Assembly (NCBI GenBank): GCA_947627805.1
Contig: CANQXB010000005.1
Location: 1-27,361, forward strand
DNA length: 27,361 bases
From: an uncultured Bacilli bacterium
GTDB taxonomy: Bacteria > Bacillota_I > Bacilli_A > RF39 > UBA660
Direction: 5' to 3'
Shown here: one piece after another, positions 15,013 through 22,786 of the stretch
Numbering within the stretch: position 1 is the first letter of the stretch
How the letters are laid out: each line of letters starts with the position of its first letter
Made by a program: the position numbers and the translations under genes
The notes under the pieces: generated by a model
Database searches by the model: none
The model's input: the letters and a program-made list of their open reading frames with translations, nothing else
Told to the model about the DNA's origin: nothing

Positions 15013-15106
15013 AAGTACTCAACAGTTAAGAATTTCCTTATTAAAATTATATATCATTAATAGATTCAAAACAAGCGAACAAAAGGGATTTTCTGTATAT
15101 TTTAAA

Positions 15107-15141
15107 TTGTCAAAATAAATAAATTATTTTATAATTTATTT
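15107..15141 (+). promoter_or_regulatory. nifJ promoter with inverted repeat over the -10
   Basis: TTGTCA (15107-15112), 17 bp, TATAAT (15130-15135). A perfect 11-bp inverted repeat (15117-15127 and 15131-15141, 3-bp spacer) spans the -10, a possible operator. The predicted start near 15142 is the first base of AGGTGA. Confidence 0.6.
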
Positions 15142-15153
15142 AGGTGATATTAA

Positions 15154-18100
15154 ATGAAAAAACAAGTTGATGGAAATGCTGCATGTAGTAAAGTGGCATA
15201 TCTATTTAGTGAAATATGTAGTATATACCCCATTACACCTTCAAGTCCAATGGCTTCAAATATAGATTATTTATCGCATAGTGATTTAACCAATCTTTAT
15301 AATTCCAAACCTAAAGTAATCGAAATGCAAAGTGAAGCAGGAGCCGCGGGAACTTTACATGGGGCTTTAATTACAGGGTCTTTAGCTTCAACTTTTACAG
15401 CTAGTCAAGGTCTTTTATTAATGATACCTAATATGTATAAAATAGCTGGGGAATGTTTACCGGGAGTAATTCATGTGGCTAGCAGAACCGTGGCAACGCA
15501 TGCCTTATCTATTTTTGGAGATCATTCTGATGTTTATGCAGTAAGAGATACAGGATTTTGCATGTTATCTTCCTCAAATGTTTTTGATGCCCAAAATTTA
15601 GCAGCTGTCGCTCATCTTTCGGCAATTAAAGGAAGTCTTCCTTTTGTGCACTTCTTTGATGGTTTTCGAACTAGTCATGAGTTAAATACTATTGAAGAAA
15701 TAAATGAGGAGGAACTTTTAAAATTAGTTCCTTGGGAAAGTATTCAAAGTTTTAAAGAGAGAAGTTTAAATGTAAATTCTGGTGTTCAATATGGAATGGC
15801 CGAGAATGAAGATATTTACTTTCAATCTGTCGAGGCTCGTAATGAACTTTATAATAAAATGAGTGATATTGTTAATGATTATATGGACAAAATTAATAAT
15901 ATTATGCATACGGATTATAAGCCATTTAATTATTATGGTGATAGTTTAGCTGAAAATATTATTATTGCTATGGGTAGTGTTACTGATACTATTAAGTTAG
16001 TTGTTGATGATTTAAATAAAAAAGGTGGTAAAGTAGGACTTATTAATGTTCATTTATTTAGACCTTTTAGCTCTAAATATTTACTTAATGTTTTACCAAG
16101 TACGGTTAAAAATATTGCCGTTTTAGATAGAGCAAAAGCGGCCGGAAGTGTTGGTGAAGCTTTATATTTAGATGTTGTTAGTGCTTTAAAGGGTCAAGAC
16201 ATCAATATTGTGGGAGGTCGTTATGGATTATCTAGTAAAAATACAACTCCTAAAGATATTTATAGTGTTTATAAAATGTTAGAAGGTAATTTAAAAAATA
16301 ATTTTACAATTGGTATTACCGATGATGTAACTAATCTTTCATTAGAGACTTATGATTATTCTTTAAAACTAGAGGCAACGGAAGCTAAAATCTATGGTTT
16401 TGGTTCTGATGGTATGGTTAGTGCTAGTAAAGAAATTTTAAAAATAATTAGTCATGATGATTATTATGTAGAAGGTTATTTTGAATATGATTCTAAAAAA
16501 AGTGGAGGAGTTACTGTCTCTAATTTAAGATGGAGTAAAAAGGCTATTAATGCTCCTTATTATGTGACTAGTCCTACTATTGTGGTAGTTACAAAAGAAG
16601 AATATTTGAAAACTTTAGATGTTCTAGATAATATAGAAGATGAGGGAATTTTATTAATTAATACATCTAAAAAAGATAGAGAATTAGAAAGCTTTTTACC
16701 TGATAGTCTAAAGAAAATAATTGTGAATAAAAAAATAAAAGTTTATTATATTGATGCTACTAAAATAACAATTGAACATCATATTAAAGGTAAAATAAAT
16801 AAAATAATGGAAGTAATAATTTTAAATCTTTTAAATATTAAAGATGCTACTTTAAAAGTAGAAAATTTGATTAGAGAAGCTTTTAAAACTAAAGGTGAAG
16901 AAGTAATCAATAATAATATTGCCGCTTTAAAAGATAGTTTAGATGATTTACATATTTTAGAAAATATTACTTATGAAGAAAAAGAAGAAATAAAAGAAGA
17001 AAATATTTTTACCAAAATTAATCATCGTTTAGGAAATACTTTAAAAGTTAGTGATTTAGTTCCTTATAGAAGTGGGGCTTTTCCTTGGAATTTAGCTTCT
17101 TTAGAAAAAAGAGGAATCTCTTATGAAGTACCGGTTTGGGACTTAGAAAAATGTATTGAGTGTGGTAAATGTAATATCGTTTGTCCTCATGCCGTAATTA
17201 GGCCTTTACTTCTAAAAGAAGATGTTGGAAAAAAGGCTTTAGGAAATGAGGAATATAATTTCTATTTAGCTATAAGTGAAAAAGATTGTACGGGTTGTGG
17301 CTTATGTATTAAAAATTGTCCAACTAAGGCTTTAAGTTTTGGGGAAGGCAATGCTCAAAATAGAGAAATAGTTAATAAATATTTTGAAGATTATGAAAAT
17401 CCTAAAGTAATAGATAAGTTCAATATGAAGGGAGCCAGTTTAGAAAAATGTCGCTTTAAATTTAATGGAGCCTGTGCAGGTTGTGGGGAAACTCCTTATA
17501 TAAGACTTTTAACCCAATTATTTGGCCATGAATTAGTAATTGCTAATGCGACAGGTTGTTCTTCAATTTATGGCGGAAGTGCTCCTTCTACCCCTTATAG
17601 TATTCCTTGGGCTAATTCTTTATTTGAAGATAATGCGGAATTTGCTTTAGGTATGCATTTAACTTATCAAAATAAAAGAGACCAAATTGCGAAAATAATG
17701 CAAGAAAACTCTTCCAAAGTAAGTAAGGAAGTTCAAGAACTATTTAAGTTATGGCTTCTTAATAGAGAAGATAATAAAATAACTTTAGATGTTTATGAAA
17801 AATTGAAAACTGAAGAAATTCCTTCTTCTTTAAAAGACTTACTTGAATATGTTCCAAGCCGGGTAGTTTGGGCTTTTGGAGGAGACGGTTGGGCTTATGA
17901 TATTGGCTTTGGTGGTCTTGACCATGTGATGAGTCAAAATGAAAATATTAAATGTTTAATTTTAGATACCGAAGTTTATTCTAATACGGGCGGACAAGCA
18001 AGTAAGAGTAGTAAAATGGGAGCTGTTTGTGAATTTGCTGACTTTGGTAAAAAGACTAATAAAAAAGATTTATTCAGAATAGCGATGAGTTACCCAAATT

Positions 18101-18489
18101 GTTATGTGGCCAGTATTTCTTTAGGCTCTAATATTATGCATACTATAAAAGTCTTTAAAGAGGCAATGGAACATAAGGGGCCAGCGATTATTATTGCTTA
18201 TTCTCCTTGTGTAGAACATGGTATTAAAGATGGTATGAGTTCTTCAATTTCGGAAGAAAAATTAGCGGTTGATGTTGGTTATACTTTATTAATGCGCTAT
18301 ATTCCCGAAGAAGAAAAATTATATTTAGATAGTAAAGAACCTGATTTTAATCGTTATCAAGAATTTTTAGATAATGAAGTTAGATTTAATTCTTTAAAAA
18401 TTAAAGATGAAAATTTAGCTAAAGTGTTACTTGAAAATCAAAAAGAAAATGCGATTAAAAGATATGAATATTATCGCAAAATGGTTTAA
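15154..18489 (+). CDS. nifJ: Pyruvate:ferredoxin (flavodoxin) oxidoreductase
   Basis: This cytoplasmic enzyme oxidises pyruvate to acetyl-CoA and CO2, passing electrons to ferredoxin or flavodoxin. It is a key step in anaerobic fermentation. The single chain of 1111 aa carries all domains: the pyruvate-binding start with YPITPSSPM (25-33) and SEAGAAGTLHGALITGSLAS, the CoA and gamma regions (FGSDGMVSASKE), and two [4Fe-4S] motifs, C667/C670/C673/C677 and C712/C715/C718/C722. The thiamine diphosphate domain has GDGWAYD (910-916) and NTGGQASKSS. Third-cluster cysteines are visible at 774, 777 and 1019. It is a little shorter than the usual ~1170-1190 aa. AGGTGA lies 6 bases before ATG 15154. It is transcribed alone, with a short leader and a terminator shared with the convergent gene. 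Confidence 0.97.
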   Translation: MKKQVDGNAACSKVAYLFSEICSIYPITPSSPMASNIDYLSHSDLTNLYNSKPKVIEMQSEAGAAGTLHGALITGSLASTFTASQGLLLMIPNMYKIAGECLPGVIHVASRTVATHALSIFGDHSDVYAVRDTGFCMLSSSNVFDAQNLAAVAHLSAIKGSLPFVHFFDGFRTSHELNTIEEINEEELLKLVPWESIQSFKERSLNVNSGVQYGMAENEDIYFQSVEARNELYNKMSDIVNDYMDKINNIMHTDYKPFNYYGDSLAENIIIAMGSVTDTIKLVVDDLNKKGGKVGLINVHLFRPFSSKYLLNVLPSTVKNIAVLDRAKAAGSVGEALYLDVVSALKGQDINIVGGRYGLSSKNTTPKDIYSVYKMLEGNLKNNFTIGITDDVTNLSLETYDYSLKLEATEAKIYGFGSDGMVSASKEILKIISHDDYYVEGYFEYDSKKSGGVTVSNLRWSKKAINAPYYVTSPTIVVVTKEEYLKTLDVLDNIEDEGILLINTSKKDRELESFLPDSLKKIIVNKKIKVYYIDATKITIEHHIKGKINKIMEVIILNLLNIKDATLKVENLIREAFKTKGEEVINNNIAALKDSLDDLHILENITYEEKEEIKEENIFTKINHRLGNTLKVSDLVPYRSGAFPWNLASLEKRGISYEVPVWDLEKCIECGKCNIVCPHAVIRPLLLKEDVGKKALGNEEYNFYLAISEKDCTGCGLCIKNCPTKALSFGEGNAQNREIVNKYFEDYENPKVIDKFNMKGASLEKCRFKFNGACAGCGETPYIRLLTQLFGHELVIANATGCSSIYGGSAPSTPYSIPWANSLFEDNAEFALGMHLTYQNKRDQIAKIMQENSSKVSKEVQELFKLWLLNREDNKITLDVYEKLKTEEIPSSLKDLLEYVPSRVVWAFGGDGWAYDIGFGGLDHVMSQNENIKCLILDTEVYSNTGGQASKSSKMGAVCEFADFGKKTNKKDLFRIAMSYPNCYVASISLGSNIMHTIKVFKEAMEHKGPAIIIAYSPCVEHGIKDGMSSSISEEKLAVDVGYTLLMRYIPEEEKLYLDSKEPDFNRYQEFLDNEVRFNSLKIKDENLAKVLLENQKENAIKRYEYYRKMV

Positions 18490-18519
18490 AAAAGTATGTC
18501 TATAAAGGACATATTTTTT
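18488..18519. terminator. Bidirectional terminator between nifJ and the phosphoesterase
   Basis: TATGTC (18495-18500) pairs with GACATA (18508-18513), extended by A-rich and T-rich flanks on both sides. Confidence 0.8.
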
Positions 18520-19333
18520 AGTTACTAAATCGGTATATATTAATGGAAGGAGCATTAAATAATCTAAAATTTATCTCTTCATAGCCAAGACCATTAGAAA
18601 TAAATAATTCTTGATTATTTTCTTTATAATAATCATTTAAATAAGTTTTGGCTCCTTCTTTTTTAATTAAACCCCCAAAATAAGGAATGTTTATAAGACC
18701 TCCTAGGGAGTGTCCGGCAATAACGGTATTAATATTATATTTTTTTAATTCATTAAAAGTATCGGGTTTATGAGTAATAACTAAGGAATAATTATAAGGT
18801 ACTTCGGTAGTAAGTAAAGTATTAAAATCTTCAATCTTAGTTATATCAGTGATACCAATAATATTAATTGGGGTTTCATTTTTATAAAATAATAATTTAT
18901 TTTGATTATCTAAAAGAATAAAATTAGATTCATATAAAATATCTTTATATTCTTTTAGATTTTTTTCATCATTGTCGCCGATGACAGCCAATTTATAAAG
19001 ACTTGCCTCCATTTTATTTAAAGTTTCTTTTAAATAAGTATAATCTTCTTCATCATATTTAAGACCTTTTTTAAATAAATCCCCTGTAAATATGATAATA
19101 TCGGGTTCATTTTCCTTGATATTTTGGACAACTTTTTCTAAATTTTTTTGACTATTTTTTCCTTCATATAAAATATCACTAAATTGGATTATTTTTAAAG
19201 AAGCAAATTCAGGAGGAATATTTTCATTTTGAATGGTATATTCTTTAACTTTAAAAGTCTTTACCTCGATATAACTACCATACAAAAATAATAAAACTAA
19301 TAAAATAACGATTATGGCTAATATTTTTTTCAT
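18518..19333 (-). CDS. Membrane-anchored metallophosphoesterase-like protein with altered metal ligands
   Basis: This 271-aa protein has an N-terminal hydrophobic helix (4-20) and a calcineurin-like phosphoesterase domain, probably outside. The fold motifs are in the right order, but several metal or catalytic residues differ. FSDIL (53-55) replaces D-x-H, GDND (119-122) replaces GNHD, and GHSL (207-210) replaces GHxH. GDLF at 84 and ITHKPD with His188 are kept. Other Bacilli sequences I recall share a GHSL-type variant, so this may be a family subgroup rather than decay. Activity is uncertain. Its ATG overlaps the upstream CPBP gene by 4 bases (ATGA), with GGAGGT inside that gene's end, so translation is coupled. 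Confidence 0.82.
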   Translation of the reverse strand: MKKILAIIVILLVLLFLYGSYIEVKTFKVKEYTIQNENIPPEFASLKIIQFSDILYEGKNSQKNLEKVVQNIKENEPDIIIFTGDLFKKGLKYDEEDYTYLKETLNKMEASLYKLAVIGDNDEKNLKEYKDILYESNFILLDNQNKLLFYKNETPINIIGITDITKIEDFNTLLTTEVPYNYSLVITHKPDTFNELKKYNINTVIAGHSLGGLINIPYFGGLIKKEGAKTYLNDYYKENNQELFISNGLGYEEINFRLFNAPSINIYRFSN

Positions 19334-20016
19334 AAAAGACCTCCAATAAAGATTAGAACTAGAGTAATAAAGTTATGAATTGAATGAAAGGAAATATTAG
19401 TCCAAATATTATTAGAATTTACATATATTTTGGCAAAACTAAAGCCTAAGGCACTATAAGGAATAATATATAAAACTTCTAAAATATTATTAGTCCCAAT
19501 GGCACTTATTAAATGGAGAGAACCAAAAATAAGTCCTGATAAAATAATATAAATATTTTTATTTTTAAAAGTATCTTTTAAAATTATTCGAGTTAAAGCT
19601 TCTTCAATAATAGGCCCAATTATTAAAATACTTAAAGTCATATAAATAGGGTAGGCTTTGATGAGAGCTCTATTGGCTTCTTCATTAGCGGGCATGCCCA
19701 CAAAACTACTAATAATAAGATTACTAATAACCATTACTAAAAGACCATATAACCAATATTTATAATTATCTTTTAAATAAGTTTTGTAATTTTTCTTAAA
19801 ATCATAATATTGGGGAATTAAAAGATGTCTAAAAATAAAGATAAAAATGGTTAAAATAATTAATTCAATCGTTATATAACATAAATTACTTAAAATAAGA
19901 TTACCATTATGAATATCTTTAAAAAATAATACTTGTAAAAATAAGGATAAAAAAATATATAACATAATTAAAAGAAATTGTTTAAAAAAATCTCTTAATT
20001 TTTTTTCGATATTCAT
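19330..20016 (-). CDS. CPBP family intramembrane metalloprotease (CAAX/Abi type)
   Basis: This 228-aa polytopic membrane protein carries the three CPBP motifs: EE-x3-R (Glu138, Glu139, Arg143 in IIEEALTRI), F-x3-H (Phe164, His168) and H-x2-HN (His211, His214, Asn215). These residues form an intramembrane protease site in Rce1-type relatives. In bacteria members serve in bacteriocin self-immunity or envelope maintenance; the substrate is unknown. I start it at ATG 20016, where GGGTGA is 4 bases upstream. An earlier in-frame ATG at 20061 overlaps the -35 region of the best promoter and is unlikely. It is first in a two-gene operon with the phosphoesterase. Confidence 0.88.
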   Translation of the reverse strand: MNIEKKLRDFFKQFLLIMLYIFLSLFLQVLFFKDIHNGNLILSNLCYITIELIILTIFIFIFRHLLIPQYYDFKKNYKTYLKDNYKYWLYGLLVMVISNLIISSFVGMPANEEANRALIKAYPIYMTLSILIIGPIIEEALTRIILKDTFKNKNIYIILSGLIFGSLHLISAIGTNNILEVLYIIPYSALGFSFAKIYVNSNNIWTNISFHSIHNFITLVLIFIGGLL

Positions 20017-20032
20017 TTTATCACCCAAATTA

Positions 20033-20061
20033 AATATATCATAAAGTCTAGAAGTTATCAA
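20033..20061 (-). promoter_or_regulatory. Promoter of the CPBP/phosphoesterase operon
   Basis: On the minus strand TTGATA (20061-20056), 17 bp, TATATT (20038-20033) preceded by TG-n. The predicted start near 20026 falls on GGG of the Shine-Dalgarno (leader about 10 nt). Confidence 0.6.
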
Positions 20062-20093
20062 TCAATCTTTTTTCTTAAGATTATTTATATCTG

Positions 20094-20123
20094 TTTACAA
20101 TTAACCTAGAAAATTGATATAAT
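20094..20123 (+). promoter_or_regulatory. Promoter of the envelope operon
   Basis: TTTACA (20094-20099), 18 bp, TATAAT (20118-20123) with TG-n in front. The predicted start is near 20130, next to GAAAGGA, leader about 14 nt. Confidence 0.65.
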
Positions 20124-20143
20124 ATAAAAGAAAGGATTTAGTA

Positions 20144-22165
20144 ATGAAAAAGATAAAAATGAGTTTTAAAAATATTTTTAATAGTATTATAAAATATATA
20201 TATTCAAATCGTCTTTTCTTATCTTACTTACTTTTATCTATTTTAGGCACCATGGTAGTAAGACATTTTACAATTGGCGGATTTTGGTCTTATAAACCTT
20301 TAATATGTGATATTGGTTTTATTCTTTTAATCGGAGCTTTTGGCTATTTAGTTAAACCGAAAAATCAATTTAAGTATTTTTTTGCTTGGTTAATATTTTT
20401 CTCTTTAGTAGAAATTATTAATTCCATTTATTATATGTTCTATGCTTCCTTTGCATCGCTTACTGAACTTTCAACAGTATCTCAATTAGAAACGGTTACG
20501 GATTCTGTTTTAACGCAACTCCGGATTATCGATTTTCTTTATGTTTTAGAGCCAATTATTTTTTACTATATTCATAATAATTTAAGAAAGTCATCTTACT
20601 ATAATTTAATAGGTAAAGTGGAAAAGAAAATTCCTATGTTTGTAGCTACTTTAATTGTTTCTCTTGTATTTATTGGCTATACTTTTGCGAGTGCATCAGG
20701 AGCTGATTACAGTCGTCTTTCTAAACAATGGAATCGAGTTTATATTGTGGAAAGATTTGGCATTATTATGTATCAATTTAATGATGCTGTTCAAACGGTT
20801 ATTCCTAAACTTAGTAGTTTATTTGGTTATGAAGATGCTTATAATTTAGTTAATGATTATTTTACCGATGAAGATACTAATTGGTATAATAATGATAATA
20901 AATATACTGGTATTTTAAAAGATTACAATATTATTTATATTCATATGGAAAGTATGCAAAACTTCTTAATGAGTTTATCATTTAATGGGGAAGAAGTAAC
21001 TCCTAATTTAAATAAATTGTCTAAAGAAGGAATGTTCTTTAGTAATTTCTACCCTCAAGTATCAGTAGGAACTTCTTCAGATGCGGAATATATTACTTTA
21101 ACTGGACTTCTTCCTTCAAGTAATGGCCCTGTTTTTGTCAGTTATTCTGATAATACCTTTAGAACTCTTCCGCAATTCTTAAAAGAAAAAGGTTATTATA
21201 CCTTTAGTATGCATGGTAATTATCAAGCTATGTGGAATAGAAACAATGTCCATCCAAGACTAGGATACACCGATATGTATTATCGTGATACTTTTGCTTT
21301 TAATAATGATAGTAAAGACCCAAATAATACCGATTGGGTAGGACTAGGAATTAATGATGAATTATTCTTTGCGCAAGCTGTAGATAAATTAAAGACTATT
21401 GAAAGAGAACATCAAAATTATTTTGGGACTCTTATTACTTTATCTAATCACTCTCCATTTAGTCCAAATCCAATCTTTACTTTAAATATTAATGATTATT
21501 TTACCGATAGTTTTGGGGAACAAACAAGTACATGCTACTTATGTGAAAGAGATGTGGGGAAATATATTGTCAGTGCTAATTATGCTGATAGAGCTCTTGG
21601 CGAATTTATTGATTTAATTAAAAATAGTTCAGAATTTGATAAGACTTTATTTGTTTTCTATGGTGATCATGATGCTAAATTAAGTTATAAAGATATGAAT
21701 TATTTATATAATTATGACCCATTAACAGGTGAATTAAAAGATGAACTTGACCCAACTTATGTCGAATATGATAGTTATGACCATCAATTAAATAAAAAGA
21801 CTCCGCTTATTTTCTGGACTAAAAATGAGAAGTTAAATAAGATTTTAAAAGGGGAAGTAAAATATACAATGGGCATGTATGATTTAGCACCAACTTTATT
21901 TAATATGTTAGATATTGATTATGATTATGTTTTAGGCCATGATATCTTCAATATTAAAGATAATAATATTGTCGTATTCCCTAATGGTAACTTCTTAACT
22001 AAAGAAATTTATTATAATAATTCCACTGGAGAACATAAAGTCTTAAGTGGTACAGTTGATAATGAATATTTAATTAGCAATTTAGAACGTTCCGAAAGGG
22101 CTTTAGAAGTTGGAAATGCTATTATTACTTACGATTTATTTAATGAAAGAAAAAGGGCTGATTAA
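20144..22165 (+). CDS. LtaS-type sulfatase-fold membrane enzyme (phosphoglycerol transferase family)
   Basis: Members transfer glycerol-phosphate from phosphatidylglycerol to build or decorate lipoteichoic acid or related polymers at the outer membrane face. The N-terminal ~190 residues hold about five helices. The rest is an alkaline phosphatase/sulfatase fold. Seen in order: IHMES with Glu269 (metal), GTSSDAE with Thr310 as the likely catalytic nucleophile, MHGNYQAMWNR, SNHSPF, and YGDHD with Asp508-His509 (metal). At 673 aa it is near the usual ~650. A Cys-x2-Cys pair (STCYLCERD) sits in the outer domain; its role is unclear. GAAAGGA is 7 bases before ATG 20144. It heads a three-gene operon with an anchored protein and an LCP ligase, which supports a role in wall polymers. 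Confidence 0.9.
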   Translation: MKKIKMSFKNIFNSIIKYIYSNRLFLSYLLLSILGTMVVRHFTIGGFWSYKPLICDIGFILLIGAFGYLVKPKNQFKYFFAWLIFFSLVEIINSIYYMFYASFASLTELSTVSQLETVTDSVLTQLRIIDFLYVLEPIIFYYIHNNLRKSSYYNLIGKVEKKIPMFVATLIVSLVFIGYTFASASGADYSRLSKQWNRVYIVERFGIIMYQFNDAVQTVIPKLSSLFGYEDAYNLVNDYFTDEDTNWYNNDNKYTGILKDYNIIYIHMESMQNFLMSLSFNGEEVTPNLNKLSKEGMFFSNFYPQVSVGTSSDAEYITLTGLLPSSNGPVFVSYSDNTFRTLPQFLKEKGYYTFSMHGNYQAMWNRNNVHPRLGYTDMYYRDTFAFNNDSKDPNNTDWVGLGINDELFFAQAVDKLKTIEREHQNYFGTLITLSNHSPFSPNPIFTLNINDYFTDSFGEQTSTCYLCERDVGKYIVSANYADRALGEFIDLIKNSSEFDKTLFVFYGDHDAKLSYKDMNYLYNYDPLTGELKDELDPTYVEYDSYDHQLNKKTPLIFWTKNEKLNKILKGEVKYTMGMYDLAPTLFNMLDIDYDYVLGHDIFNIKDNNIVVFPNGNFLTKEIYYNNSTGEHKVLSGTVDNEYLISNLERSERALEVGNAIITYDLFNERKRAD

Positions 22166-22167
22166 AG

Positions 22168-22782
22168 ATGCGGAGGAAGTTTAAAATCCTTTTAGGAGTT
22201 ATTCTTTTTCTGATTATTTTAGTAACGATTATCTATTTAGCAATTACTTTTATGCCTAAAGCTAAAATTAGAGATTATAAAGAAATTGATAAAATAGAAG
22301 GTTATAGTTATGTTTTAGAAGACCGTGATACTTCCTTAATGCAAGAAAATTTTGCTAAATTAAAAGAAGTATTAAAAGAAAAAGAAGTTGATTATAAATT
22401 ATATGCCGAATATTTAAGTAAATTATTTATCACTGATTTATTTACTTTAGATAATAAAGATAGTAAATATGATGCGGGAGGAACTAATTACGTATTTCCT
22501 TCCGTATTAGAAAATTATGAATTAAATGTCACTGATACTTTATATAAATATTTAGAAAGTAAAGAAAATAGGGCTAAAGAAAAATACCCAATTGTGAGTA
22601 ATATTAATCTTTTAAGTATAGAGGAAGGAAATTATACTTATAATAAAAATGAATATAAATCCTATATAGTTAATTTAGAATGGAGTTATGAAAAAGATTT
22701 AGGGTATTATACTAAAGGTGAAGTAGTTTTAATTGAAAATGATAGTCATCTTTATGTAGTGAGTTTTAAAGGAGTAGAATAA
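22168..22782 (+). CDS. Membrane-anchored outer protein of unknown function
   Basis: I do not recognise this 204-aa protein. An Arg/Lys-rich start and one helix (about 7-29) suggest a signal anchor. The remaining 175 residues are charged and mixed helix/strand, with tyrosine-rich strands at the end (NLEWSYEKDLGYYTKGEV, LYVVSFKG), giving the look of a small alpha/beta domain. It starts 2 bases after the LtaS-like stop and ends 4 bases before the LCP gene, so translation is probably coupled on both sides. The position suggests a partner in assembling or attaching a wall polymer, which is inference from context only. Confidence 0.72.
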   Translation: MRRKFKILLGVILFLIILVTIIYLAITFMPKAKIRDYKEIDKIEGYSYVLEDRDTSLMQENFAKLKEVLKEKEVDYKLYAEYLSKLFITDLFTLDNKDSKYDAGGTNYVFPSVLENYELNVTDTLYKYLESKENRAKEKYPIVSNINLLSIEEGNYTYNKNEYKSYIVNLEWSYEKDLGYYTKGEVVLIENDSHLYVVSFKGVE

Positions 22783-22786
22783 AAAG

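Larger units (their letters stand above)
14363..15100. repeat. Tandem duplication of a small toxin/antisense-RNA unit
   Basis: Two copies of one layout lie in the ~790-base gap before nifJ: 14363-~14725 and 14746-~15100, a period of about 375-383 bp. The copies are nearly identical at both edges (AGGATTATTGCTAA with the antisense promoter; the segment from the toxin -10 box through ATCATTAATAG and AAACAAGCGAACAAAAG). They differ in the peptide genes and hairpin arms. Each copy holds a plus-strand promoter and RNA, and a minus-strand peptide gene with promoter, leader and terminator. Confidence 0.8.

Noticed and set aside
14837..15024. 12-bp inverted repeats as ends of an insertion sequence
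   Set aside because: No transposase between them; the arms fall in the leader and 3' end of one short RNA and covary with copy 1, so RNA pairing explains them better.
14363..15100. CRISPR array
   Set aside because: Only two long, diverged units with coding and promoter content; no short regular repeats with unique spacers.
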